DNA from: Terriglobia bacterium
GTDB taxonomy: Bacteria > Acidobacteriota > Terriglobia > Terriglobales > Acidobacteriaceae
Direction: 5' to 3'
NCBI GenBank assembly: GCA_020073565.1
Contig: JAIQEY010000002.1
Location: forward strand, 151,468-215,467
DNA length: 64,000 nt
The position numbers and the translations under genes are program-made. Under the pieces are notes generated by a model. That model did not search any database, was not told the origin of the DNA, and was given only the letters and a program-made list of their open reading frames with translations. Below are positions 38,711-47,112 of this stretch, in pieces (positions within the stretch are counted from its first letter, which is position 1; every line of letters begins with the position of its first letter).

Positions 38711-40387
38711 TTAGCGTTTCTGCGTCCGCACTAATTTCAGCAACTCCTGTTGCGACCACACTTTTTTCTCGCCCGAGCGCAAGTCGATCGTCTCCAGACG
38801 GTCGGTGCAGGAAAAACACGGGTCAATGCTGCCCAACGAAATCGTCATGTCGGCGATCTGCTGATCCTTGATCATGGCCGGCACGCCCTGCAGGTTCTGA
38901 TAAGTGGGGGCGCGCACTCGCCAGCGACGGGGACGGTTGTTCTCTCCGGTGATGACAAAGTGATGGGCCTCGCCGCGCGGAGCTTCGACCGACGACAGTC
39001 CCATGCGGCCGACGGGCAACTCGTCTTTGATTTCGAGTTGCAGCGGGCCATCTTCCATCTTGTCGAGACACTGGCGCATGATCTTGATGGACTCGAAGAC
39101 TTCTTTCATGCGCACCACCAGGCGTCCCCATACGTCGGCGGTCTGCGCCGTAATGACGTCGAATTCGACGCGGTCATACGCAGCGTAGGGGAGGTCGCGG
39201 CGGCAATCGATATCCACTCCGGCCGCGCGCGCCACCGGCCCGAGCAGTCCGGCGCTCTTAACCAGAAGCTTGTCGGCCACGCCCACATCCCGCGTACGCT
39301 TTTGAATGTTCCGATCATTGCTGACTGCGCCGACGACGGCACGCCATTCGGACTCGAGTTTGTCGAGCACGGCGCGCAGTTCGGTCTTGAGTTCGTCGGT
39401 AATGTCACGGCGCACGCCGCCGATGACGCAGAGCGCATAGGTCTTGCGGTTGCCGCTGATTTTTTCGGCGATCCACATGATGGGCTCGCGGATGCGGAAG
39501 CTCTGCATGAACAGTGTGTCAAACCCCACAATGTGACAAGCCAGCCCGGTCCACAGCAGATGGCTGTGCAGACGCTCGAGTTCCAGCATGATGGTGCGAA
39601 TGTATTCGGCGCGGGGCGGCGGCTTTAGCACAGCGGCGTCTTCGACGGCCTGCACATACGCCACGTTGTGAACACAGCCGCAGATGCCGCAGATGCGCTC
39701 GGCCAGCATCGGAATGTCGTTGTAGCTCATCACCGATTCGGCCAGCTTCTCGATGCCGCGATGCACCATGAAGCCGCGGTACTCGCAGCCGCGCACCATC
39801 TCGCCTTCGACGTACAGGCGGAAGTGAGCGGGTTCGTCGAGCGTCGGATGGAAGGGTCCGAACGGAACTACCATGCAGCCCTCGGGAGGCTCGTCGAATT
39901 TGAACTCGCGCTCCTCGTCGTAGCCCTCGGGCACCTCGTTCCAGGGCACGTCTTTGCGCAGGGGATGCTTGCCTTCCGGCCAGCCGTCGGGCAGCACGAG
40001 CCGTTTGGGATAGCTGTGGCCGACCGGTTCGATGCCGAGCAGATCGCGCATCTCGCGTTCGGCCCATCCGGCCGCAGGTACCATCGCGGTGATGCTGTCG
40101 ATCTTTAGATCGTCTTGTGGAAGTTGCGTGAGCACACTGCAGAGCAGGTGGTCTTTGTCGAAGGCGAAGTTGTGCGCCACGAGATAAGTGCCAGAGAAGG
40201 GCCGGTCGTCGCTGCCGATGCTGGCCACGTAGCGGGCGTCGAGTTCCCGGAAAATGTGCTGGCAGACGTACTTTACGGCTGAGCGGTCCACATACACGTA
40301 CAGGCGACTATCGCTCGGCAGATCGGCGCGCTGGATAAGGGGCCCAAATCGCGCTTTGAAGTCCTCGAACATTTCGCGGGCGATCAT
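38711..40387 (-). CDS. Group 4 [NiFe]-hydrogenase large subunit (HycE-like, NuoC+NuoD fusion)
   Basis: A 558-residue protein. Residues 1-160 are the NuoC-like part (DLLGIEPVGHSYPKRLVLPDGWPEGKHPLRKD), the rest the NuoD-like catalytic part. All four NiFe cysteines are present: RICGICGC with Cys233 and Cys236, and DPCFSC with Cys524 and Cys527. Complex I proteins lack these, so it is a real hydrogenase. It should produce or oxidise H2 at the cytoplasmic face. The protein ends 31 residues past the last cysteine without the usual HisMet-type cleavage site that I could recognise. Start ATG 40387 overlaps the antiporter-like gene by four bases. Confidence 0.95.
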   Translation of the reverse strand: MIAREMFEDFKARFGPLIQRADLPSDSRLYVYVDRSAVKYVCQHIFRELDARYVASIGSDDRPFSGTYLVAHNFAFDKDHLLCSVLTQLPQDDLKIDSITAMVPAAGWAEREMRDLLGIEPVGHSYPKRLVLPDGWPEGKHPLRKDVPWNEVPEGYDEEREFKFDEPPEGCMVVPFGPFHPTLDEPAHFRLYVEGEMVRGCEYRGFMVHRGIEKLAESVMSYNDIPMLAERICGICGCVHNVAYVQAVEDAAVLKPPPRAEYIRTIMLELERLHSHLLWTGLACHIVGFDTLFMQSFRIREPIMWIAEKISGNRKTYALCVIGGVRRDITDELKTELRAVLDKLESEWRAVVGAVSNDRNIQKRTRDVGVADKLLVKSAGLLGPVARAAGVDIDCRRDLPYAAYDRVEFDVITAQTADVWGRLVVRMKEVFESIKIMRQCLDKMEDGPLQLEIKDELPVGRMGLSSVEAPRGEAHHFVITGENNRPRRWRVRAPTYQNLQGVPAMIKDQQIADMTISLGSIDPCFSCTDRLETIDLRSGEKKVWSQQELLKLVRTQKR

Positions 40388-42318
40388 GAGAGCTCCTTCA
40401 CGACCGGCGTTTTGTCCGGATGTGCATGCGGCGCGCCGCCGAGCCAGCCGAAGTAGCGCTTGACCTCGCCGTAGAAGTTGTGGGCAACGTAGCGATGGCA
40501 GTCCGCCTCGCGCGCGTAGCCGCACAGCCAGGGCTCGGCGGCACGACGCGACGCGCTCCCGAGCTTCGAGATGCCATACACGGCCAGGAACATGAGGCCC
40601 AAAACCAAGGCTAGAGCGACGGGCGCAAATAAGGCAGCGGATGAAGCTTCGGTGAGCCCGGTCAGAGGATTGCTTACCATGGGTGAAGCGTTGGCAAGAG
40701 TCGTGCCCAGGCCCCCGCGGCTCGCTTCGAGGGTCTGCTGCATGAGGCGGAACCCGATCGCGGGCACAACTCCCAGCAGCACACAGAGAAACGCCAGCAC
40801 TACCTGCGGGAGTTGCATCATCCAGGGGACTTCCAGATGGTCGTTCCTTGCCGCCGCCTGTGACTTAACTAGTGCACTCGTGCGCGAGAGGAAACTCACT
40901 CCGAAGAACTTGATGAATGAGGCCAGCGTGAGAGCGCTGGTCAGGATGGCGATGACTGCGCAGACTACCAGGTAGTGAGCGGACCCGCTGCCCTGGATGG
41001 CCGCCACATAGATGCTCCACTTGCTAACGAAGCCGTTGAACAGCGGCACGCCGGAGATCGAGAACGAGGCGATGAGCGCAGTCACCGCCGTCAGCGGCAT
41101 GTATTTCATCATCCCGCCCATTTTGTTCAGGTCCTGTGTGCCCGTGGCGTGCAGCATGGAGCCGGCGTTGAGAAACAGCAGTCCCTTAAACAATCCGTGA
41201 TTCAGGACGTGGAAGAGCGCTCCGAAGAAGGCGATGGTGGCAAGGGCCGCCGTGGCCGGAGTGTTCACTGCCAGCAGCGCCATGCAGGTGCCAGTGCCCA
41301 GCAGGATGTAGCCGATCTGTCCGATGCTGTGGAAGGCGAGCAGGCGCTTGGATTGTTCCTGCTTCAGCGCCTGCATGGTACCGGTAAACAACGTGATTGT
41401 GCCCAGTACCGCGACCAGCATACCCCAGCGCGCGAGCGGATAGTCTGCCTGCGCGCTGATTGGTACCAGCCACAGAAAGTAGCGCATCAGGCCATAGACG
41501 CCGGTCTTGATCATTACGCCCGAGAGCATCGCGCTTACAGGAGAGGGAGCGGCAGGATGCGCATCCGGCAACCATACCTGGCCAAATGGCCACATGCCCA
41601 TCTTGATTCCGAAGCCGGCGAGGAATAGCGCAAAGGCGAAGGCAGCCGCGATGGGCTGATCCCGCAGCAGCAGCGGCAGGTTCGCGCTCACAGTGTCGAA
41701 GTCATACATCAAGCTGGTGCTGCCGCGCGCGGCGGCGCCGGCCACCGCCAGTATCTCGGCTCCCACCATGGTCGCTATGCAGGCAATCTGCATCATCAGC
41801 AGATACTTGTTGGCCGCCCTGACGTTTTGCCGTTTCCGGTGTTCGAATCTGATCAGGGCATATCCGGGCAGGGTCATCAACTGCCAGAAGATGAAGAAGA
41901 ACCACATCATGTCGGTGGTCGAGAGCAGGCCGTACATGGCGGCGAGGAAGAGCAGGAAATACGGGTAGAAACGGGCTACGCTGTAATCCTGGTAGTGCCG
42001 CATATAGATGATGGAGTAGAACGCCGCCGGCACAGCGATCGCGCCAGCCAGCAGCAGGAATACTGCAGTCAAGCCATCGACGTAGATGCGCAGGATGTGT
42101 CCAATCTTCGGTAGGGTCCAGAATGCGGCTGGATGTGCGGATGGTCCGATGGTGAGCACCTGCAGCGCAGCCCAGAAGATGAGGACGGCGGTTCCTGCTG
42201 TGACGAGAAACGCAATCCACCCGGCGAACGTCTTGTAACGCGACACCACGAGCGTCAGCAGGGCACCGGCAACGCAACTCAGGATGGCGACGACGACGGC
42301 TTGTTCGGGAGTCATCAT
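40384..42318 (-). CDS. Antiporter-like membrane subunit (HycC/HyfB, NuoL family)
   Basis: A 644-residue protein with about 16 helices. The proton-translocation core is recognisable: MWFFFIFWQLMTLPGYALI, KMGMWPFGQVWLPDAHPAAPSPVSAMLSGVMIKTGVYGLMR, and LAFHSIGQIGYILLG with HVLNHGLFKGLLFLNAGS. These hold the Lys and His residues of the NuoL/M/N channel. It is the only antiporter-type subunit in the operon, as in five-subunit Hyc and Ech complexes. Start ATG 42318 overlaps the protease stop (ATGA); a much longer upstream reading lies inside the protease gene and is rejected. Confidence 0.93.
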   Translation of the reverse strand: MMTPEQAVVVAILSCVAGALLTLVVSRYKTFAGWIAFLVTAGTAVLIFWAALQVLTIGPSAHPAAFWTLPKIGHILRIYVDGLTAVFLLLAGAIAVPAAFYSIIYMRHYQDYSVARFYPYFLLFLAAMYGLLSTTDMMWFFFIFWQLMTLPGYALIRFEHRKRQNVRAANKYLLMMQIACIATMVGAEILAVAGAAARGSTSLMYDFDTVSANLPLLLRDQPIAAAFAFALFLAGFGIKMGMWPFGQVWLPDAHPAAPSPVSAMLSGVMIKTGVYGLMRYFLWLVPISAQADYPLARWGMLVAVLGTITLFTGTMQALKQEQSKRLLAFHSIGQIGYILLGTGTCMALLAVNTPATAALATIAFFGALFHVLNHGLFKGLLFLNAGSMLHATGTQDLNKMGGMMKYMPLTAVTALIASFSISGVPLFNGFVSKWSIYVAAIQGSGSAHYLVVCAVIAILTSALTLASFIKFFGVSFLSRTSALVKSQAAARNDHLEVPWMMQLPQVVLAFLCVLLGVVPAIGFRLMQQTLEASRGGLGTTLANASPMVSNPLTGLTEASSAALFAPVALALVLGLMFLAVYGISKLGSASRRAAEPWLCGYAREADCHRYVAHNFYGEVKRYFGWLGGAPHAHPDKTPVVKELS

Positions 42319-42899
42319 GCCGTGACCGCCTCGTGGTCGTGTGTGACTGCCGAGCTCCGCTCGACCGGACAGTCGAGAGCCTGCCCTGAGCCTGCCGAAG
42401 GGGCGGCTGTCCCTACGTGGGTCTTGCCGGCTGACACTTCCAGGAGCAACATGCGGAGAAGATCTCGTGTTGCGCTTACCGTGGGTGTGAGTGTCTGTCC
42501 GGGGCTCATGGACTGCGGCTGCACTCCCAGCAGCCACACCTTGGTTCTGCTACTGGCTCGCACCCATTTGGCCAGTACGCCCAGGGAAATCTTGTGGGTG
42601 GAGATCTGCGGGTAACGGGCGCATATTTCGCGGGCATTCAGAAGCACGACGGATCCGGGCGAAGCGCCGAACTCAACTGCGTCAAGGAAAACGAGGCGGT
42701 CGAATCCCTGATCCGCGATGCGGCCGATGTAGTCCTCGGGGGCGGTTCCTGCGATGACTACGTCCGGCACGCCGGCCTCCAGCAGTTCTTCCGCTAACTG
42801 GACGCCAAAGCTATCGTCGCCGCAGTCCACATTCCCCAAGCCCATCAGGCAGACATGGCCCTGGAGCAGTTCTTCGAGTTGTTGGCGGAGGTCCTTCAT
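42315..42899 (-). CDS. Hydrogenase maturation endopeptidase (HycI/M52-like)
   Basis: A 194-residue protein. GLGNVDCGDDSFGVQLAEEL matches the Asp-containing nickel-sensing loop of M52 proteases, and LVFLDAVEFGASPGSVVLL the next conserved block with Asp; STHKISLGVL has the His. The enzyme cuts the C-terminus of the large subunit after nickel insertion. The last 35 residues (from about THVGTAAPSAG) are encoded by a dispersed repeat (42377-42403 and flanks) and are probably an added, non-native tail. TGATG overlap with the flavin reductase stop sets the start. Confidence 0.85.
   Translation of the reverse strand: MKDLRQQLEELLQGHVCLMGLGNVDCGDDSFGVQLAEELLEAGVPDVVIAGTAPEDYIGRIADQGFDRLVFLDAVEFGASPGSVVLLNAREICARYPQISTHKISLGVLAKWVRASSRTKVWLLGVQPQSMSPGQTLTPTVSATRDLLRMLLLEVSAGKTHVGTAAPSAGSGQALDCPVERSSAVTHDHEAVTA
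42377..42403. repeat. CCTTCGGCAGGCTCAGGGC-type repeat in a coding region
   Basis: The plus strand reads GAGCCTGCCCTGAGCCTGCC then GAAGGGGC, a repeat often seen between genes of soil bacteria, here read through as the tail of the maturation protease. Confidence 0.65.
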
Positions 42900-43783
42900 C
42901 AAATATCCTCCCCCAATTTCTTGATTTGTTCGTAGGTGAAGACCGGACCGTCCACGCATACGTAGGCCACGCCGATGCAGCAATGACCGCACTTACCCAC
43001 GCCGCACTTCATGTAACGCTCGAGGGTCGAGACGATGTTGCGTTCCTGGAAGCCCATTCCGAGCAGGTCCTTGATGACAAAGCGGAACATGATTGGCGGG
43101 CCGCACACGAAAGCGATCGTGTTCTCGACCGGGACCACGACGCCGGGCTTCTTGAACAGGCTGCCCACCACGCCGACGTTGCCGGTCCAGCCGTCGCCGG
43201 TTCGGTCGACCGTCAGGTGGCACTCGACGCCGGGAGTTTGCTCCCACTCGAGCAGCTTGGGGACATACATCAGCTCTTGCGGCGTTTTCGCGCCGTGAAA
43301 AATCTGGATGCGCTGGTATTTGTCGCGGTTCGAAAGCGCGTACACAATAGCGGAGCGCAGCGGAATCAAACCAATGCCGCCCGCGACGAACACCAGGTTC
43401 TTGCCGTAATACTCTTCCATCGGGAAGCCGTTGCCGTAGGGCCCCCGTACTGCGAACTTGTCGCCGGGCTTGAGTTGGTGAAGCGCCGAGGTGCAGCTTC
43501 CGACTTGGCGGACGGTGAAGAAGGTCTCGTTTTCGGTGGGACTGGGCGGCAGGGAAGTGGGGAACTCGCCCACGCCAAACAGCGAAACCTGGGCAAATTG
43601 GCCAGGGCGGAAACACAGGAACGCGAACTGCTCCTCCGGATCTTCGAAGTGCCAGACGAAGGTCTTCACTTCGTGAATCTCATCGACCACGCGGTCGAGC
43701 ACCGCGACCTTCGGCAGATACACGTTCTCGATCGGCTTCGGAACGACAGGCCGGGTCACACTCTCAATGGCTGACGAGCTCAT
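42899..43783 (-). CDS. Flavin/NAD(P) oxidoreductase subunit, sulfhydrogenase gamma-like
   Basis: A 294-residue ferredoxin-reductase-like protein. The FAD part has FRPGQFAQVSLFGVGE, the NAD(P) part has FVAGGIGLIPLRSAI and FVCGPPIMFRFVIKDLL, and the C-terminus carries CGVGKCGHCCIG followed by a further Cys (YVCVDG), ligands of a 2Fe-2S cluster. It matches HydG/SudB-type subunits that let sulfhydrogenases use NAD(P)H. Start ATG 43783 overlaps the Fe-S gene by 20 bases. In this operon it should be the entry point for NAD(P)H electrons. Confidence 0.9.
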   Translation of the reverse strand: MSSSAIESVTRPVVPKPIENVYLPKVAVLDRVVDEIHEVKTFVWHFEDPEEQFAFLCFRPGQFAQVSLFGVGEFPTSLPPSPTENETFFTVRQVGSCTSALHQLKPGDKFAVRGPYGNGFPMEEYYGKNLVFVAGGIGLIPLRSAIVYALSNRDKYQRIQIFHGAKTPQELMYVPKLLEWEQTPGVECHLTVDRTGDGWTGNVGVVGSLFKKPGVVVPVENTIAFVCGPPIMFRFVIKDLLGMGFQERNIVSTLERYMKCGVGKCGHCCIGVAYVCVDGPVFTYEQIKKLGEDI

Positions 43784-44870
43784 GTTTCTCGACCTCTGCC
43801 TTCTCCACCTCGGCCGTGGCGCGGCGGACCATTTCCACCACGCTCGGCATTCCGATGTCTCCATGACAGACCGCTGCACATCGTCCGCAGCCCACGCACG
43901 CCATGGATAGTTCGCGCTGAATGAAGTAATGAGCCAGCTTCCGGAAGAAGCGGCGATTGCGGCGGTCGTGCACGGCGCGCCGCGGGTTGAAACCTCCCGC
44001 CATGCGTGTGAAACCATCAAGGGCGCAGGAGTCCCACATGCGGACACGCTCGATTTCGTTCGGTCCCACCTGGCGATCGGTGACTGTGAAGCAGGTGCAG
44101 GCCGGGCAGACGTAGGTGCAGCCGCCGCATTCCAGACAGCGGTTGCCGATCTCCTCCCAGGTTTTTTCTAGGATCTCGCCCTTCGAAACGTCCTGGATGG
44201 CGGCTGAGAACCAGCTGGTCGTGATCGGCTTGAAGCGTTTGCGAACGTCTTCGAGGATCGCGCGGCGCCGGGCTATGTGTGCCTCGGTGCCCTTCTTGAA
44301 AATGGGATCGGCGAACATCGCCTCCCCGGCCGCCGTTCCGGCAATCGCGAGGAATTCCTCGCCGAGATCCATCAGTTGCAGGTCGAAGTGGTCGCGGGCG
44401 GCGGGGCCAGTGTCGGCGCACATGCAGAAGCATTCCTCACCGATATCCACGTCCGGATCGCTGCAAACCACATTGATCAACAGCAGGTTCTTGCGGCGAT
44501 TGTCGTAATAGATGTCGCGGAAATCACGGCCCAGGTAGAAACGGTCGAGATGGAAGATGCCGGCGATGTCGCACGAGCGAATCCCGAAGATAGCGCGTTT
44601 GGGCTGCTCGTATGTAGGCTCGATAGAGATGTCGCCATTGCTGCGCTTGATCTTGAGCAGCCGCTCGATGTGCGGGAAGACGTAGCGCTTCGCCGGATAG
44701 TACGGATTCGGCAAGTGAATCTGGACCCGATCGCGGTTCTCGTCCGTGACCGTGTCAAAGAATGTGTCGCGCCCGCGCCCGTGGAAGGGCGCGATCACCT
44801 CGTAGCCTTGCAGGCGCAGCAGATCGACGATCTCCAGCACGTCGCCGCGGGCCAGGACGCGGGCTCTCAT
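43764..44870 (-). CDS. 4Fe-4S protein, sulfhydrogenase beta-like
   Basis: A 368-residue protein of the HydB/AsrA type. The N-terminal two thirds include AIFGIRSCDIAGIFHLDRFYLG and VVCSDPDVDIGEECFCMC, typical of this family, and the C-terminal third has two 4Fe-4S motifs: CLECGGCTYVCPACTC and CVGCGRCAAVCHGD. It should relay electrons from the flavin subunit. Its start overlaps the formate-dehydrogenase-like gene by four bases. Together with the next gene it replaces the HycB-type link found in formate hydrogenlyase. Confidence 0.9.
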   Translation of the reverse strand: MRARVLARGDVLEIVDLLRLQGYEVIAPFHGRGRDTFFDTVTDENRDRVQIHLPNPYYPAKRYVFPHIERLLKIKRSNGDISIEPTYEQPKRAIFGIRSCDIAGIFHLDRFYLGRDFRDIYYDNRRKNLLLINVVCSDPDVDIGEECFCMCADTGPAARDHFDLQLMDLGEEFLAIAGTAAGEAMFADPIFKKGTEAHIARRRAILEDVRKRFKPITTSWFSAAIQDVSKGEILEKTWEEIGNRCLECGGCTYVCPACTCFTVTDRQVGPNEIERVRMWDSCALDGFTRMAGGFNPRRAVHDRRNRRFFRKLAHYFIQRELSMACVGCGRCAAVCHGDIGMPSVVEMVRRATAEVEKAEVEKHELVSH

Positions 44871-46909
44871 GCGGTCTCCCTCTCGACGCGCACCGGAACC
44901 AGCCGGCGGCTGTCGCCCGTTGCTCCCAGGATCTGCTTCTCGACATCCCGCATGAAATGGGGAACAAAGATCGTCCCGCTCATCACTTCCGAAGTAACGC
45001 GGGCCGTCGCCGTCGAAGAGGAATTCGCTGCACACAGCCGGATCTTCTTGCCGTCACGGATGCCGAGCTGTTGGGCGTCGTCGGTGTTGATCTCAACGAA
45101 GCCCTGCGGATAGTCGAGCATCAGGATCCGATATTCGCGTTTCAGAGTCTCGCTGTGGCGGACGACTACATTCTGATTCCAGTAGTAGAGCGAGTTTCCA
45201 AAGACGAGGGTCAGCGGAAATTCTTTTGGAGGCGGCGCTGGCTGCGGTGGTTTCGGGATCGCGACGAACTTGAACTTTTCTCCGCCGTGGTTGTTGTTCT
45301 CTCCAAACAGGAAGCGCGTGCCCAGCGGGCGGTCTTTGGTGCAAGGCCATTGGCGGCCATACTCGCGAGCCAGATTCGGATAGCTGGCGCCACTGTAGAA
45401 GGGCACGACCTCGCCGATTTCCTCCATCACCTCGGCGGCCGATTTGTAACTCCAATCGGCTCCCATGCGCCGCGCTACGTCAACAATCTGTTCCCAAGCT
45501 GAGGTCAGGCCCGCGGGCGGATCGACGACTCGTTCTGCCAGCTGAATCCTTCGATCCGTGCTGGTGAACGTAACCTCCTCTTCACCGAAGGCCGTGGTCG
45601 GCAAAACGACATGGGCGTACTGCGCGGTCTCGTTCATGAAGAGGTGTTGCACGACCAGCAAGTCAAGCTGTCGAAGCTGGGTAGCGACATCTCCGACATT
45701 ACCGAGGAAGGCTGTGTTCACCGGATCGTAGCGAGACAGCCACACTCCGCGTATCTGGCCTTGCCCGCGGCTGGTCAGGATGGGACGAGATCCCAGCCCT
45801 GGAGTGGCTGGGATCCTGGTCTTCCAAATCGCTTCCATCGCGGAGCGGGCCGCGGGATCACTCACTTTGGAGTAGCCGGGGAGCCGGTCCGGAATCATCC
45901 CCAGGTCGCACACGCCCTGCAAATTGTTCTGCTCGGTGAGCGCGAACAGGCCCGCGCCCGGCTTGCCCAGGTTGCCTGTGAGAAGAACCAGGTTGACCAC
46001 CGCGCGGATGCTGTCGCGAGTGCGATCTTCCATGCTGGAGGAAAACAGCAGGGTCGCGGATCGAGCCTGCCCATAGGTGAGGGCGGCAGCTTCGATCAGC
46101 TCCGGCGACACGCCGCACGCTTCGGCCACGCGCAGCAGATCGTATTCGAGGACTTGCGCGAGAAACTCGGTGTAGTCCCGGCAGCGGGCTTTGATGAAGG
46201 GAAGCTTCGCCAAGCCACGGTCCACGATGACCTTGGCGATGGCGCCATACAGCAGGGTCTCAGTCCCTGGCTTGATCTGCAGAAACAGGTCCGCATTTTC
46301 GGCGACCCGGTGCCGGCGCGTGCCCACGACGACGAGTCGAGCACCATTGAGCTTGGCTCGAATGACCGCGCCACCAATGGTAGGCAGACGGCGCGCCAAA
46401 TCCACCCCGTCGACGATGATCACGTCGCTCTCGGATAACTCCGCGATCGAATTTGTGCTCGCCGGCACGCCGATCATGTCGACCAGAACACTGCACGAAT
46501 TGTTCGAGTAGGCGCCGGTTCCGTGGTGGACGTTATTGGTGCCGACGACGGCGCGGGCAAGCTTCTGCAGCAAGTAGGATTCTTCGTTCGAACAGCGGGG
46601 CGAATTCAGGAAGGCCAGGGAATCGGGGCCGTGCTGATTACGGATTTCCGCGAGCCGGGTCGCGATGAAGCCAAGCGCCTCGTCCCAGGGAACTTCCTGA
46701 AACTGCCCGTTCTTCTTCAGGAGCGGGTGTTTCAGACGATCGGGTGAACTGGCGATTTCGTGCACATGCCAGCCGCGTACGCAGATTCTGCCTCGATTGG
46801 TGGGGTGCGAAACGCTCGGGTACACGCCTACTACCTGGTTGCCTTGAGTCTCCAGATAGAGGCCGCAACCCACACCGCAGAACGTGCACGTGGTGAGTTT
46901 GTGGGGCAT
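44867..46909 (-). CDS. Molybdopterin oxidoreductase, formate-dehydrogenase-like, odd active site
   Basis: A 680-residue bis-MGD enzyme of the FdhF/FdhA family. Cys8, Cys11, Cys15 and Cys43 (CTFCGVGC and RICVRGW) hold one 4Fe-4S cluster. The pterin-binding blocks NNLQGVCDLG, VLPTTAFGEEEVTFTSTDRRIQ and YPQGFVEINTDDAQ are present. At the site where formate dehydrogenases have Sec/Cys-His (residue 140 in E. coli FdhF), the segment reads TNNVHHGTGAYSNNS, placing Tyr134-Ser135 there. No TGA codon lies at this point, so selenocysteine is ruled out. Activity on formate is therefore doubtful. It heads the hydrogenase operon. Start ATG 46909 has no strong ribosome site. Confidence 0.88.
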   Translation of the reverse strand: MPHKLTTCTFCGVGCGLYLETQGNQVVGVYPSVSHPTNRGRICVRGWHVHEIASSPDRLKHPLLKKNGQFQEVPWDEALGFIATRLAEIRNQHGPDSLAFLNSPRCSNEESYLLQKLARAVVGTNNVHHGTGAYSNNSCSVLVDMIGVPASTNSIAELSESDVIIVDGVDLARRLPTIGGAVIRAKLNGARLVVVGTRRHRVAENADLFLQIKPGTETLLYGAIAKVIVDRGLAKLPFIKARCRDYTEFLAQVLEYDLLRVAEACGVSPELIEAAALTYGQARSATLLFSSSMEDRTRDSIRAVVNLVLLTGNLGKPGAGLFALTEQNNLQGVCDLGMIPDRLPGYSKVSDPAARSAMEAIWKTRIPATPGLGSRPILTSRGQGQIRGVWLSRYDPVNTAFLGNVGDVATQLRQLDLLVVQHLFMNETAQYAHVVLPTTAFGEEEVTFTSTDRRIQLAERVVDPPAGLTSAWEQIVDVARRMGADWSYKSAAEVMEEIGEVVPFYSGASYPNLAREYGRQWPCTKDRPLGTRFLFGENNNHGGEKFKFVAIPKPPQPAPPPKEFPLTLVFGNSLYYWNQNVVVRHSETLKREYRILMLDYPQGFVEINTDDAQQLGIRDGKKIRLCAANSSSTATARVTSEVMSGTIFVPHFMRDVEKQILGATGDSRRLVPVRVERETA

Positions 46910-46987
46910 GAGGTGTCCCGAAAGTTACCTCATGTTCAATCTCCGCTGACCCGCGGAATATCGCTAGTACAGAGCGCACCGAGGTTT

Positions 46988-47004
46988 GTGATGAATATCT
47001 CATC
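46988..47004. promoter_or_regulatory. Palindrome between the hydrogenase operon and the peptidase gene
   Basis: TGATGA-ATATC-TCATCA, a perfect 6-bp-arm inverted repeat about 80 bases before the formate-dehydrogenase-like start and about 70 bases before the peptidase promoter. A candidate regulator site; it does not match a known consensus that I can name. Confidence 0.4.
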
Positions 47005-47072
47005 AGCCCCGAAGTCGCTGAATACACAGCGGCAAACGACGAAGCAGGTTTGGAGGCGACGGGGTTCGCCCA

Positions 47073-47102
47073 TTGACACCGACTCCGGCGAAAACCTAGG
47101 AT
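47073..47102 (+). promoter_or_regulatory. Promoter of the M28 peptidase gene
   Basis: TTGACA (47073-47078), 18-base spacer, TAGGAT (47097-47102), ending 10 bases before the ATG. Confidence 0.75.
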
Positions 47103-47112
47103 TTTTCGACAT

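Noticed and set aside
40388..40525. Longer start for the hydrogenase large subunit
   Set aside because: The added residues are the antisense-like Arg-rich overlap with the antiporter gene; MIAREMFEDF fits the family N-terminus.
36621..42318. Part of respiratory complex I (nuo)
   Set aside because: The large subunit keeps both CxxC pairs for nickel and a maturation protease is present; NuoA, J, K, M and N are missing.
44867..46909. Selenocysteine-containing formate dehydrogenase
   Set aside because: The codon at the ligand position encodes Tyr and no in-frame TGA occurs; no SECIS-like hairpin is needed to explain the frame.
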